DNA of 64,000 nucleotides from Sphingomonas sp. JC676 (GCF_014489075.1 NZ_JACTGR010000001.1:682001-746000), one strand, 5' to 3'; positions 52,981 to 62,947 are shown, counted from the stretch's first letter. The notes: generated by a model not told the origin, from the letters alone. Program-made: numbers and translations.

Positions 52981-54749
52981 ATGAAGCGCTTGCGCGGGAT
53001 CGCTGCCGGGATAGCGGCGAGTTTTCTGGCCGTAGGCCCGGCATGCCACGCCCAGGGGCAGGACTTTCTCCACAGCCAAGGCACACGCGTCGTTGATGGC
53101 GAGGGCCGGCCGGTGCTGTTGCGCGGCATGGGGCTGGGCGGCTGGATGCTGCAGGAAGGCTATATGCTGAACTTGGGCGATCTGGAGAAGGGCCAGCAGC
53201 ACGTCATCCGCCGGCGCATCGCCGAAACGATCGGCGAGGAAGGCGCCGAGCGCTTCTACCGGGCCTGGCTCGACAATTTCGTCACCAAGGCAGACATGGA
53301 CGCGATGGCGGGCTGGGGGTTCAACTCGGTCCGCCTGCCGATGCACTACAACCTCCTCACGCTCCCGATCGAGAAGGAGCCGGTGCCGGGCAAGGACACC
53401 TGGCTGGAGAGCGGGTTCGAGCGTATCGACCGGCTGCTCGAATGGACCCGCGCCAACGGTATGTATTTGATTCTCGACCTGCACGCCGCGCCGGGTGGGC
53501 AGGGCAACGACCTGCCGATCGCCGATCGCGATCCGACCAAGCCTTCGCTCTGGGACAGTGCCGAGAATCGCCGCAAGACGGTGGCGCTGTGGAAGCGGCT
53601 GGCCGAGCGCTATGCGGACGAGCCCGGCATCGGTGCCTATGACCTGATCACGAGCCCAATTGGGATTTCGACGGCCCGACGGACGGCCATGGCTGCAAAT
53701 CGACCAGGAACGCGCCGCTCTGGGCCTTTTACGGCGAGCTGATCGCGGCGGTCCGGTCGGTCGACAAGCGCCACATGATCGTGATCGAGGGCAATTGCTG
53801 GGGGAATAATTATGGCGGGCTGGAGAAGGCGCCCGATGCCAATCTGACGCTCAGTTTCCACAAATATTGGAACCGCAACGACGAGGCCTCGATCGCGCAG
53901 CCTCTGGCGCTGCGCGACAAATTGGGCGTGCCCTTATGGCTCGGCGAGTCGGGCGAGAATTCGAACGTCTGGTTCCGCGACGCGATCCGGCTGGTCGAGG
54001 GGCATGACATCGGCTGGGCGTTCTGGCCGCTCAAGAAGATCCGCTACAACAATCCGCTCCAGATCGATGCCAATCCCGGCTGGGACGCGCTCGTCGCCTG
54101 GTGGCTGGGCAAGGGGCCAAAGCCCGATGCCAAGGCCGCCGAGGCGGCGCTGATGCGGCTCGCGACGCATGACGTGCGTTTCGAGAGCAACATCTTCCAC
54201 CCCGACGTGATCGACGCGATGCTCCGCCAGCCGCATGCGGACGAGACGCGCCCGTTCAAGCCAAACCGGGTCGGGCGCGGTGCCGCGACGATCGCTGCGG
54301 TCGATTTCGACCTCGGCCCTGCGGGCCGCGCCTATGCCGACCGCGAGGACGCCAACTACCATATCGCGACCGGCGGCAAGCGCGTGACCTGGAATAGCGG
54401 ACTGACCTATCGCAACGACGGCGTCGACGTGGTGCGCGACCCGCAGGGCCGGCCCTATGTCGCCAGCTTCCAGTTGGGCGAGTGGATGCAGTACACGCTT
54501 GATGCCGAAGCGGCGGGCACGCGAATGCTGTTGGTTTCGGTGCGCGGTGCGCAGGGCGGCACTCTCTCGCTGCGCCTCAACGGCGGCGCGCCGGTCACCC
54601 TGCCGCTGGCGCCGGGGTCGGACTGGCAGGCGCTGCGCTTTTCCGGGCTCAAACTACTTCAGGGCAATAACCGGCTCGTGCTGAAGGCGGAGAACTGCAC
54701 GGATTGCGAGGTGCGGAGCCTGGAGATCGCGGCGACTGCGGGCTCCTGA
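52981..54749 (+). pseudogene. GH5-like glucanase with CBM6/35-type domain, frameshifted
   Basis: The first frame (52981 to about 53650) gives a signal peptide (MKRLRGIAAGIAASFLAVGPACHA) and the GH5 start (LLRGMGLGGWMLQEGY, GFNSVRLPMHY, GMYLILDLHAAPGGQ). At 53650/53651 the DNA reads GACCTGATCACGAGCCC where GACCTGATCAACGAGCCC would give DLINEP, the catalytic acid/base motif. One base seems lost. After it, the next frame carries on with NWDFDGPDGHGCK, the nucleophile region WLGESGEN and a C-terminal carbohydrate-binding domain (DGVDVV..., LGEWMQYTL). Coding quality stays good on both sides, so the break is recent or a read error. Confidence 0.85.
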
Positions 54750-54759
54750 CGCCCCTACC

Positions 54760-54864
54760 CGTCACCCCGGACTTGTTCCGGGTCCACCAGGTCTGGGCGA
54801 GACGATCGAACTTACAGGCCAGCGTGTGCGGCACCGTGGGCCCCGGAACAAGTCCGGGGTGACG
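54760..54864. repeat. Inverted pair of GTCACCCCGGACTTGTTCCG-type repeats
   Basis: GTCACCCCGGACTTGTTCCG plus GGTCCAC (54761-54787) is repeated in inverse at 54836-54863 with minor differences. Each copy is itself palindromic (CCCCGGAcTTGTTCCGGG). It lies between the convergent glucanase and eda genes and may act as a two-way terminator. This family is widespread in alphaproteobacteria. Confidence 0.85.
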
Positions 54865-54882
54865 GAGACGTAAAATACGCCG

Positions 54883-55494
54883 TCAGCGAGCCAGCGCCGC
54901 CGCCTCGCGGGCCAGGGCCTCGACCTGCTCCATGCTCGCGCCCTTGGGCGTGATCCAGCTGCCGCCGACGCAGAGCACCGGGCCGAACGCCAGCCATTCC
55001 GGCGCGCTCGCCAGGGTGATGCCGCCGGTCGGGCAGAATTTCGCCTGGTAGAAGGGCGCGGCGAGCGCCTTGAGCGCCTTGAGCCCGCCCGAAGTCTCGG
55101 CCGGGAAGAATTTGAAATGGGTGAGGCCCATGTCGAGCCCGCGCATCAGATCGCCCGCGGTGGCGATACCCGGCAGGAAGGGCACGCCGCTGCCGGTGAT
55201 CGCGTCGCCCAGCCGCTCGGTGAGGCCGGGGGAAACGATGAATTCGGCATCGGCCTTCATCACTTGCTCGAACTGGTCGGTGTTCACCACCGTGCCGGCG
55301 CCGACGATCGCGCCCGGCACCTGCTTCATCTCGCGGATTGCATCGAGCGCCGCGGAGGTGCGCATCGTCACTTCGAGCACGCGTAGCCCGCCCTTCACCA
55401 ACGCTTCGGCCAGCGGTCGCGCGGTGGCGGCGTCCTCGATCACCAGCACCGGAATCACCGGGCTGGTGCGCATGATCGTCTCGATGTCACTCAC
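54883..55494 (-). CDS. eda: 2-dehydro-3-deoxy-phosphogluconate (KDPG) aldolase
   Basis: 203 residues. Schiff-base Lys in THFKFFPAETSGG and Glu in LEVTMRTSAALDAI. Splits KDPG into pyruvate and glyceraldehyde-3-phosphate, the last Entner-Doudoroff step. Starts with GTG at 55494, overlapping the glk stop by 4 bp. Confidence 0.96.
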   Translation of the reverse strand: MSDIETIMRTSPVIPVLVIEDAATARPLAEALVKGGLRVLEVTMRTSAALDAIREMKQVPGAIVGAGTVVNTDQFEQVMKADAEFIVSPGLTERLGDAITGSGVPFLPGIATAGDLMRGLDMGLTHFKFFPAETSGGLKALKALAAPFYQAKFCPTGGITLASAPEWLAFGPVLCVGGSWITPKGASMEQVEALAREAAALAR

Positions 55495-56459
55495 AGCGCA
55501 TGCTCCTGGGCGAAGGCGGCGGCTGCGCCATACAGGCCCGGTTGGGGATGGGTGATCAGCTTGACGGGGATCGAGGCCATCAGGTTGCGGAAGCGACCCT
55601 TGGCAACGAAACGCTCGCCAAAGCCCGATTGCAGCAACTGGTCCTTCAAACGCAAGCCCAGACCGCCCGCGATTACCACGCCGGTGGGGCCGTGCGACAG
55701 CGCGAGGTCGCCGGCGACCGCGCCCAGGCTCAGGCAGAAGCGGTCGAGCGCGGCGACGGCAATGCTATCTTTCCCCTCCAGCGCCATCGCCCAGATCTGC
55801 TTGTCGTCGAGCCGTTGCACCGGGCGACCTTCCAGCTCGGCCAATGTTTCGTAGATCGAGACGATCGCCGGACCCGCGACCACGCGCTCCTTGGAGACGC
55901 GGTTATAGGTCTTGCGCAGCCGCTTCACCAACGCGTCCTCGATCGGATCGAGCGGGGCGAAGTCCGAATGGCCACCCTCGGTGGCGATAACATTATAGCC
56001 CGCCTTGTGGCGGAAGACCTGCGCGACGCCCAGGCCGGTGCCCGGACCGCACACGGTGATCGAACCGAGCGCGGGCAGAGGCTCCTCGGGACCGCAGAGA
56101 TGCACGAACGCATCCTCGCCGAACTGGCCCACGGCATGGCCGATCGCCTCGAAATCATTGACCAAAGTCCAGGTGTCGGCGCCCAGCCGCTCGGGGATCA
56201 GTTGCGGGCGGATGATCCAGGGATTGTTGGTGAGCTTGATAAGTTCGCTGTTGATCGGCGAGGCGACCGCGATCGCCGCCGCCTTGGGCAGAGGCCGACC
56301 CAGCGCTTCGCCATAAGCCCGCCAGGCAAGCTGGAGGCTCGGATGCTCGGCGACCTTCTGGGTCATTGGCTCGCTTATCGAGACGACCCGGCCCTCCGCT
56401 ACTTCCGCTACGGCAAAGCGGGCGTGCGTCCCTCCGATATCGACCGCGACGACTTCCAT
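55491..56459 (-). CDS. glk: Glucokinase
   Basis: 322 residues. Phosphate-binding VDIGGTHARFAVAEV at the N-terminus, LVNDFEAIGHAVGQ with the catalytic Asp, GPGTGLGVAQVF and ATEGGHSDFAP, all typical of bacterial group I glucokinase. Feeds glucose-6-phosphate to Zwf. It is 118 bp downstream of edd and coupled to eda. Confidence 0.95.
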   Translation of the reverse strand: MEVVAVDIGGTHARFAVAEVAEGRVVSISEPMTQKVAEHPSLQLAWRAYGEALGRPLPKAAAIAVASPINSELIKLTNNPWIIRPQLIPERLGADTWTLVNDFEAIGHAVGQFGEDAFVHLCGPEEPLPALGSITVCGPGTGLGVAQVFRHKAGYNVIATEGGHSDFAPLDPIEDALVKRLRKTYNRVSKERVVAGPAIVSIYETLAELEGRPVQRLDDKQIWAMALEGKDSIAVAALDRFCLSLGAVAGDLALSHGPTGVVIAGGLGLRLKDQLLQSGFGERFVAKGRFRNLMASIPVKLITHPQPGLYGAAAAFAQEHAL

Positions 56460-56577
56460 GTGGCTTTTGATCCTCTGCCGGCTCGATGCCCTGTCAACGT
56501 TGGCAGTCGATGCGGTGCTCTTCTTCCCGCGCTTCGCGAATAAGTAAAGGGGAGCGCGATGAGAGGGCTATTTTCCC

Positions 56578-58401
56578 CTAGAGTCCGGCCTCGGCGAGCA
56601 TGGCCGAGCCGCCCAGTTCCGCCTCGTCGCAATGCGTACGCAGCATCGCGAACAGCTCGCGGCCGGTGCCCTGCGCGGGCGGCGGCGGGACGCAGTGCTC
56701 GCGCGCATCCCATTCGGCGGGGTCGACCAGCGCCTGGAGCACGCCTTCCTCGGCACAAAGCCGGATTATGTCGCCGTCGCGCACCTTGCCGATCGGTCCG
56801 CCGCCCAAGGCCTCGGGCGAAAGATGGATCGCGCATGGCACCTTGCCCGACGCGCCCGACATGCGCCCGTCAGTGACCAAAGCGACGCGGAATCCGCGAT
56901 TCTGGAGCACGCCGAGCGGCGGTGTGAGCTTGTGGAGCTCGGGCATGCCGTTGGCCTTGGGACCCTGGAAGCGCACCACCACGACCACGTCGCGGTCGAG
57001 CTCGCCGGCCTTGAACGCGGTCTGGACTTCGCTCTGGTCCGAAAAGACCCGGGCGGGGGCCTCGATCGTCCAGCGGTCGCGCTCGACCGCGCTCACCTTG
57101 ATGCAGGCGCGCCCCAGATTGCCCTTGAGGATGCGGAAGCCGCCTTCGTCGGAGAAGGGGGCATCGATCGTCCGGATGATCGTCTCGTCTCCGCTCTTCT
57201 CGGGCAGGTCGTGCCAGACGAGCTTGTCGTCCTCGATCACTGGTTTGCGGCCATAAGCTGTCATGCCGTCTGAACCGACCGTCACCGTGTCGCCATGCAT
57301 CAGCCCGCCCTTGAGCAGTTCGCGGATCACGAAGGCCGGGCCGCCGGCATCCTCGAAGCCGTTCACGTCCGCCGAGCCGTTCGGATAGACGCGGGTCAGC
57401 AGCGGCACGATGCGTGAGAGGCGATCGAAATCGTCCCAGTCGATCACGATCCCGGCCGCGCGCGCGATGGCCGGGAGATGGATCAGATGGTTGGTCGAGC
57501 CGCCGGTCGCGAGCAGCACGATCGCGGCATTCACGATCGCCTTCTCGTCGACGACATGGCCGATCGGGCGATAATCGTTGCCGTTCCAACCGATCTCGGC
57601 GAGCCGGTGGACTGCGGCGCGGGTCAGTTCCTGGCGCAGCTTGGTACCGGGGTTCGCGAAGGCGGCGCCGGGCATATGGAGGCCCATTGCCTCCATCATC
57701 ATCTGGTTCGAATTCGCCGTGCCGTAAAAGGTGCAGGTGCCCTTGCCGTGATAGGCGGCGATCTCCGCCTCGAGCAGTTCCTCGCGACTTGCCTTGCCGT
57801 CGGCATAGCGCTCGCGGACCGCGGCCTTCTCCTTGTTGGGCAGGCCCGATCGCATCGGCCCGCCCGGGATCAGCACCATCGGCAGGTGGCCGAAGCGCAA
57901 GGCACCGATCAGCAGGCCGGGGACGATCTTGTCGCAGATGCCGAGTAGTGCCGCGCCCTCGAAGGTGCGGTGGCTGAGCGCGATCGCGGTGGAGAGCGCG
58001 ATCGTGTCGCGGCTGAACAGCGACAGCTCCATGCCCTGATAGCCCTGGGTCACGCCGTCGCACATTGCGGGGACGCCGCCCGCCACCTGCGCGGTGGCAC
58101 CGGCCTCGAGCGCCCAGACCTTCATCTGCTCGGGGTAGCGATAATAGACCGCGTGCGCCGAGAGCATGTCGTTGTACGACGTGACGATGCCGATGTTCAT
58201 CGAGCGCCCGGCGGTGAGCTGCTCGCGCTGCTCGTCGGTGCCGGCATAGGCATGGGCGAGGTTGGCGCAGCCCAGCTTGGGACGATCATTGCCCGATTCG
58301 CGCTCGCGATCGATCAGCGCGAGATAGGCCGCGCGCCGCTCCTTCGAGCGGGTGATGACGCGGTCGGTGACGGCGGCGATTTCGGAATGCAGGCTGGCCA
58401 T
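56578..58401 (-). CDS. edd: Phosphogluconate dehydratase
   Basis: 607 residues from ATG 58401, whose first base overlaps the last base of the pgl stop; the longer upstream frame is antisense or shadow of pgl. IlvD/Edd family with iron-sulfur cysteines in [22 protein letters not shown] and [11 protein letters not shown]. Converts 6-phosphogluconate to KDPG. Confidence 0.97.
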   Translation of the reverse strand: MASLHSEIAAVTDRVITRSKERRAAYLALIDRERESGNDRPKLGCANLAHAYAGTDEQREQLTAGRSMNIGIVTSYNDMLSAHAVYYRYPEQMKVWALEAGATAQVAGGVPAMCDGVTQGYQGMELSLFSRDTIALSTAIALSHRTFEGAALLGICDKIVPGLLIGALRFGHLPMVLIPGGPMRSGLPNKEKAAVRERYADGKASREELLEAEIAAYHGKGTCTFYGTANSNQMMMEAMGLHMPGAAFANPGTKLRQELTRAAVHRLAEIGWNGNDYRPIGHVVDEKAIVNAAIVLLATGGSTNHLIHLPAIARAAGIVIDWDDFDRLSRIVPLLTRVYPNGSADVNGFEDAGGPAFVIRELLKGGLMHGDTVTVGSDGMTAYGRKPVIEDDKLVWHDLPEKSGDETIIRTIDAPFSDEGGFRILKGNLGRACIKVSAVERDRWTIEAPARVFSDQSEVQTAFKAGELDRDVVVVVRFQGPKANGMPELHKLTPPLGVLQNRGFRVALVTDGRMSGASGKVPCAIHLSPEALGGGPIGKVRDGDIIRLCAEEGVLQALVDPAEWDAREHCVPPPPAQGTGRELFAMLRTHCDEAELGGSAMLAEAGL

Positions 58402-59108
58402 CAGACGCTCCAGTGCACGTCTACCGGCAGTTCCGCTTCGGCGAGCACGCGGCCGATCGGAAGGGTGGAGCCCGCGCCCTCGGTGATGGCGCGCTCCAGC
58501 ACGTCGCGCTTCTCCTGGCCGGTGATCGCGATCATCAGCGCACGCGCGGCGACGATCGCGGCGAGCGACAGCGTGACTCGCGCGACGGGCGCCTCGGGCG
58601 GCAGCGGCTCGGGCATCACGCCGAGGGCGCGGCGCTCCTTGGGGCCGGTCAGTGCTTCGGTGAGATCCGGGCCAGGGAAGATCGAGGCGGTATGGCCGTC
58701 CGCGCCCATGCCGAGCACGCACAGATCGAGCGGCCAGTGAAAATCGAGCAGGCGCGCATCGGCGGCCCGGCCGGCGGCCTTGTAATCGGGTGCCTTGTCG
58801 CTGACGAGCGGGATCACGCGCGCGCCGAGCGGCAGGAAGATCTTGGCGATGCCGGTTACGTTCGACATCGGATCGCCCATCGGCACGATGCGATCGTCGG
58901 TGGGGACGATCGTGACGCGCTTCCAGTCCAGCTTCGCCTTGCTCAGCTTGGCATAGATCGGCCCCGGCGTGCGGCCGCCGGGCAGCGCGACGACGGCGCC
59001 GCCACGCGCGTCGATCGCGCTTTCGATGATGAACTGTATGTCGCCGGCCAGCGCCTCGCCCATCTCGCCGGCGTCATCATATTCCCACCACTCGATCTCG
59101 GTCGTCAT
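58401..59108 (-). CDS. pgl: 6-phosphogluconolactonase
   Basis: 235 residues, DevB-type. Motifs VVALPGGRTPGPIYAKLS, VPTDDRIVP and LCVLGMGADGHTASIFPG. Hydrolyses the lactone made by Zwf. 52 bp after zwf and coupled to edd. Confidence 0.95.
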   Translation of the reverse strand: MTTEIEWWEYDDAGEMGEALAGDIQFIIESAIDARGGAVVALPGGRTPGPIYAKLSKAKLDWKRVTIVPTDDRIVPMGDPMSNVTGIAKIFLPLGARVIPLVSDKAPDYKAAGRAADARLLDFHWPLDLCVLGMGADGHTASIFPGPDLTEALTGPKERRALGVMPEPLPPEAPVARVTLSLAAIVAARALMIAITGQEKRDVLERAITEGAGSTLPIGRVLAEAELPVDVHWSV

Positions 59109-59160
59109 GCTTGCTCCTTGGTATTTGGTGGGGCGCCCGCCTTCATATGGGGCCGGTCGC

Positions 59161-60618
59161 TTATTCGTGCCACGTCACGCCGTCGCGCTCGGTGAGCGCC
59201 ACCGATGCCGACGGCCCCCAGCTTCCCGATGCATAGGGCTTGGGCTTCATGTCGTTCGCGTCCCAGCCGGCGCGGATGCCGTCGATCCATTCCCACTGGG
59301 CTTCGACTTCGTCGCGGCGGACAAACAAGGTGGGGTCGCCTTCGATCAGATCGAGCAGCAGCCGCTCATAGGCGATGCGGCGGCGGGTGCCTGCGAATTC
59401 GGTATCGAGGCTCAGGTTGAGCGGAACCTCACGCAGGCGGACGCCCTCGCGGTCGAGCCCGGGCTGCTTGGCCATCACCAGCAAGCGGACATATTCCTCC
59501 GGCTGGAGGCGGATGATCAGGGCGTTGGGCTGCAGCATGCCGCCGCGATCGGCGAAGATCGAGTGCGGTACCGGCTTGAACTGGATCACGATCTCCGAGC
59601 GGCGCTCGCCTAGCCGTTTTCCGGTACGCAGATAGAAGGGCACGCCCTGCCAGCGCCAATTGTCGACATGCGCCTTGATCGCGACGAAGGTCTCGGTGTT
59701 CGAAGGCTTTTCGAGGTCGGTGGCATAGTCGCGGACGATCTCGCCCTTCACCGCGCCACCGCCATATTGGCCGGTGACGGTGAGGTGCGTCGCTTCCTGC
59801 GAGCTGATCTTGCGCAACGAGCGGAACACCTTGACCTTCTCGTCGCGGATCGCGGTACCGTCGAAGCGGGCGGGGGGCTCCATCGCGATCAGCGCGAGGA
59901 GCTGGAGCATGTGATTCTGCACCATGTCGCGCAGTGCGCCAGTCTCGTCATAGAAGCCGGCGCGGCCTTCCAGGCCGACGGTCTCCGAAACAGTGATCTG
60001 GACATGGTCGATGCCCTGCGCGTTCCACACCGGCTCGAACAGCGAATTGCCGAAGCGCAGCGCGAGGATGTTCTGCACTGTCTCCTTGCCGAGATAGTGA
60101 TCGATGCGGAAGGTGCGGTCCTCGGGAAAGGCCCCGGCGACGATGTCGTTGATCTCGCGGCTAGATTGCAGATCGCGGCCCAGCGGCTTTTCGAGGCCGA
60201 TGCGGACGTTGCTGCAGGCTAGGCCGGCGGCTTCGAGTCCCTTGATCGTCGGGCCGAACAGCCAGGGTGCGGTCGACAGGAAGATGGCGAGCCCACCCGA
60301 GATATCGCCGACCTTGTCCTTGAGCGCCGCGAAGCCGTCGGTCTTCGCTGCGTCGAGCGGCTGATAGTTCAGGCGTTCCAGGAAGCTGCCGACAGCGCTG
60401 TCATCCTTGCGGTCGGCGGGAAGGAATTCGTCGAGCGCCTTGCGGGCGAAGTCGCGATAGCCTGCATCGTCATGCTCCGAGCGCGCGGTGCCGGTGATCG
60501 TCAACCCGGCGGGCAGCAGCCCGTCGGCGTGGAGCGCGTATAGCGAGGGGAGCAGCATCCGCTGGGCGAGATCGCCGGTCGCTCCGAACAGCAGCAATTT
60601 GCCCACGGCCTGATGCAT
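59161..60618 (-). CDS. zwf: Glucose-6-phosphate 1-dehydrogenase
   Basis: 485 residues from ATG 60618 with GAGAGG upstream. Coenzyme motif LFGATGDLAQRMLLPSL, active-site RIDHYLGKETVQNILALRFGN, and NHMLQLLALIAMEPP. First gene of zwf-pgl-edd-glk-eda, a complete route from glucose to pyruvate. No HexR-like regulator gene is next to it. Confidence 0.97.
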   Translation of the reverse strand: MHQAVGKLLLFGATGDLAQRMLLPSLYALHADGLLPAGLTITGTARSEHDDAGYRDFARKALDEFLPADRKDDSAVGSFLERLNYQPLDAAKTDGFAALKDKVGDISGGLAIFLSTAPWLFGPTIKGLEAAGLACSNVRIGLEKPLGRDLQSSREINDIVAGAFPEDRTFRIDHYLGKETVQNILALRFGNSLFEPVWNAQGIDHVQITVSETVGLEGRAGFYDETGALRDMVQNHMLQLLALIAMEPPARFDGTAIRDEKVKVFRSLRKISSQEATHLTVTGQYGGGAVKGEIVRDYATDLEKPSNTETFVAIKAHVDNWRWQGVPFYLRTGKRLGERRSEIVIQFKPVPHSIFADRGGMLQPNALIIRLQPEEYVRLLVMAKQPGLDREGVRLREVPLNLSLDTEFAGTRRRIAYERLLLDLIEGDPTLFVRRDEVEAQWEWIDGIRAGWDANDMKPKPYASGSWGPSASVALTERDGVTWHE

Positions 60619-60709
60619 CGATTGCCTCTCGTCGTTGTTCTGCGAACGCTCGACACCAACGGGCGGCAAAGATCAAGCCGCCGCGCGCGGCATACGTATG
60701 CTCGCTTGT

Positions 60710-61651
60710 CTAGAGAACCAGCCCCGCGACTGGATCGAGCCCCGCCATGATGTTGAGGTTCTGCACCGCGGCGCCGGCGGCGCCCTTGCCGAGATTGTCG
60801 AGCGTGGCGATCAGCCGCGCCTGACCGGTCTCGACATTGCCGAAGACCCGGAGCGAAAGCCGATCGGTGCCCGCGTCCTCCTCGATCGTCACCGTCGGGG
60901 CGTCGGCGGACAGCACGCGCACCACCGGCGAATCCTTATAGGCCTCGCGCAGCGCGTTCTCGCACGCCTCGATCGACGGGCGGCGCGTGAAGGCATGAAG
61001 GGGCAGGGGCACTTCTACCACCATGCCGCGATAGGTGCGCACGACCGAGGGCAAGAAGATCGGTGGATGCTCGATCCGCGCATGCTTCTGCATCTCGGCG
61101 ACATGCTTGTGCGCCAGCGGTAGGCCATAGGCGCGGAACGCGGTCTCGGTGTATCCGGCTGAACCCTTGTCCTCGAACTCGGCGATCATCGATTTGCCGC
61201 CACCCGAATAGCCCGACACGGCGTTGGCGGTGAGCGTGAAGTCGTGCGGAATCAGACCGGCGCGGATCAGCGGGCGGACCAGCGCCAGGAAACCGGTGGG
61301 ATAGCAGCCGGGATTGCTCACCCGTGCCGCTTCGGCGATCGCGGTCGCCTGGCCGGGTTCGAGCTCGGCAAAGCCATAGACCCAGTCGGGCGCGACGCGG
61401 TGCGCGGTCGATGCGTCGATCACGCGTGTCCGTTCGCTGCGAATCATCGCCACGGCCTCGCGCGCGGCGTCGTCGGGCAGGCACATGATCACGAAATCGG
61501 CCGAATTGAGCGCTTCGTCCCGCTTCGCCGGATCCTTGCGCTCCGTACCGTCGAGCATGAGCAGGTCGATTTCGCTGCGGCCGGCGAGCCGCTCGCGAAT
61601 CTCAAGGCCCGTCGTTCCCGCTGCGCCGTCGATAAAGACCCGGACGCTCAC
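60710..61651 (-). CDS. argC: N-acetyl-gamma-glutamyl-phosphate reductase (short ArgC type)
   Basis: 313 residues, the shorter second type of ArgC. Starts VRVFIDGAAGTTGLEIRERL; the catalytic Cys is in VSNPGCYPTGFLALVRPL, and GYSGGGKSMI is the substrate loop. Third step of arginine synthesis. Overlaps the SH3-domain gene by 4 bp. Confidence 0.95.
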   Translation of the reverse strand: MSVRVFIDGAAGTTGLEIRERLAGRSEIDLLMLDGTERKDPAKRDEALNSADFVIMCLPDDAAREAVAMIRSERTRVIDASTAHRVAPDWVYGFAELEPGQATAIAEAARVSNPGCYPTGFLALVRPLIRAGLIPHDFTLTANAVSGYSGGGKSMIAEFEDKGSAGYTETAFRAYGLPLAHKHVAEMQKHARIEHPPIFLPSVVRTYRGMVVEVPLPLHAFTRRPSIEACENALREAYKDSPVVRVLSADAPTVTIEEDAGTDRLSLRVFGNVETGQARLIATLDNLGKGAAGAAVQNLNIMAGLDPVAGLVL

Positions 61652-62025
61652 GCCGGATCCCCCAGCGCGCCAGCATCGATATAGCCGACGAGGCCGGGTC
61701 CGCGCGCGACGCCCCAGGCATTGCCGCCGGCAAGCTCCAGCACTTCGAAGACATCACCTTGCGGGAGCTGGGCGAGAATCTCCGAATCGGCCGCCGAAGC
61801 GGCGCGAAGCGAGATGGCGGCGGAAAGCGTCCTGGGCATAGGCGCTGCATAATGGGGAGCGAAGACACGATCCGCCAGACGTACATCGGCCAAATCGCGA
61901 CGAACGGCGTCGACCCGCGGGTCCACGGCGATCGAACGTCCCTTGAGAGAGAAGCGCTTACGCGTTGGCCCTGCGGGCGACGGGCTGGATGTGGTCGCCC
62001 GCGAGGAAGTGCCCGAACTCTGCAA
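61648..62025 (-). CDS. SH3-domain protein
   Basis: 125 residues. The recognisable part runs from KRFSLKGRSIAVDPRVDAVRRDLADVRLADRVFAPHYAAPM to a bacterial SH3 domain (AISLRAASAADSEILAQLPQGD.. then NAWGVARGPGLVGYIDAGAL). The first 22 residues lie antiparallel in function but overlap the marR 3' end by 68 bp; ATG 62025 is the only standard ATG, and a GTG at codon 34 would cut into the conserved part. Coupled to argC. Role unknown; in cell-wall proteins such domains bind peptidoglycan. Confidence 0.75.
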   Translation of the reverse strand: MQSSGTSSRATTSSPSPAGPTRKRFSLKGRSIAVDPRVDAVRRDLADVRLADRVFAPHYAAPMPRTLSAAISLRAASAADSEILAQLPQGDVFEVLELAGGNAWGVARGPGLVGYIDAGALGDPA

Positions 62026-62317
62026 GAAAATCTGCCCCTTCAGCGGTACGCGCCACGAAGATATTTCGTTTGTCGCTATCGTCGCGCTGGCGGCGCAGAT
62101 AGCCGAGCGTGCCCAGTCTGTTCAAGGCTCGGGTAACTACGGGCTTCGAGACGTTCAATGCACGCGCCAGGCCGCGTACCGTATGCGGACCCGGATCCAG
62201 ATAGACCAGCATCAAAAGCGCCATCTGCCGATTGGTCAGATCGGGCTCACCTGAACGAACATAGTCGATCAGCGTGTTCTTCCATGAAGATAAGGACTGG
62301 TCGGCCATAGCGTTCAC
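61958..62317 (-). CDS. MarR-family winged-helix regulator
   Basis: 119 residues. Helix-turn-helix TVRGLARALNVSKPVVTRALNRLGTLGYLRRQRDDSDKRNIFV with the MarR wing (DDSDKRN). An in-frame ATG four codons in (MADQ) is an alternative start. First of three overlapping minus-strand genes marR-SH3-argC; its target is unknown. Confidence 0.85.
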   Translation of the reverse strand: MNAMADQSLSSWKNTLIDYVRSGEPDLTNRQMALLMLVYLDPGPHTVRGLARALNVSKPVVTRALNRLGTLGYLRRQRDDSDKRNIFVARTAEGADFLAEFGHFLAGDHIQPVARRANA

Positions 62318-62536
62318 GGCTTCTACTCACACGTTACGACCCCGATACGCCAAGGGATCCACAGCAGTAACGCCCGTCTCGGCGCTAGGTTTCAGTGCGA
62401 TGGCGAAATGTTTCGGTTGTGAGGGCTATATGTGGCATTGGGGCCGCAGATTCGCGGGTTCGGGCCGGATCCATAGGTTGATCCTCCCGGGCTGCTCCCC
62501 TATGTCGCGCCTTTCCGCAACAGGTCCCGGTCCTTC
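62318..62536. promoter_or_regulatory. Divergent promoter region between marR and secG
   Basis: 219 bp between divergent genes; must hold promoters for marR-SH3-argC and for secG. No clear hexamers or operator palindromes could be assigned. Confidence 0.4.
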
Positions 62537-62947
62537 ATGTTCACTTTCCTGCTCGTCGTCCAAGCCATCATCGCCGCTTTGCTGGTGACGGTGATTCTCA
62601 TGCAGCGCTCGGAAGGCGGCGGTCTGACCACGGGCGGCAGCCCCTCGGGCCTGATGTCGGCGCGCGGCGCCGCGGACTTCCTGACGCGGGCGACGTCGAT
62701 CCTGGGCGGGCTGTTCATCCTGATGAGCATCTCGCTGGCGGTGATCGCCGCGACTCGCCATTCGGCGACGATCGACACCTCGCTCCAGCGCAAAGCGGCC
62801 CCGGCGGCTCCGCTGTCGACGACCGCACCGGGCCAGGTGCCGTTCGGTGCGACCGGCAATAGCGCCGCGCCGGCGGCTCCCGCAGGGGCCGCAGCGCCCG
62901 CGAACAGCTCGGCGCCGGGCAACTCGCAGGTTCCTTTCAGCCAGTAA
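62537..62947 (+). CDS. secG: Protein translocase subunit SecG
   Basis: 136 residues. Two membrane helices (2-22 and about 53-73), the conserved VILMQRSEGGGL and GLMSARGAADFLTRAT between them, and a long Ala/Pro/Ser-rich tail typical of alphaproteobacterial SecG. Works with SecYE in protein export. Followed by pyrG. Confidence 0.93.
   Translation: MFTFLLVVQAIIAALLVTVILMQRSEGGGLTTGGSPSGLMSARGAADFLTRATSILGGLFILMSISLAVIAATRHSATIDTSLQRKAAPAAPLSTTAPGQVPFGATGNSAAPAAPAGAAAPANSSAPGNSQVPFSQ

Noticed and set aside
50569-53086. Two long minus-strand frames opposite fabF and mltG
   Set aside because: Antisense shadows of well-defined genes.
57414-57977. Arg/Ser-rich plus-strand frame opposite edd
   Set aside because: Shadow-like composition and no start context.
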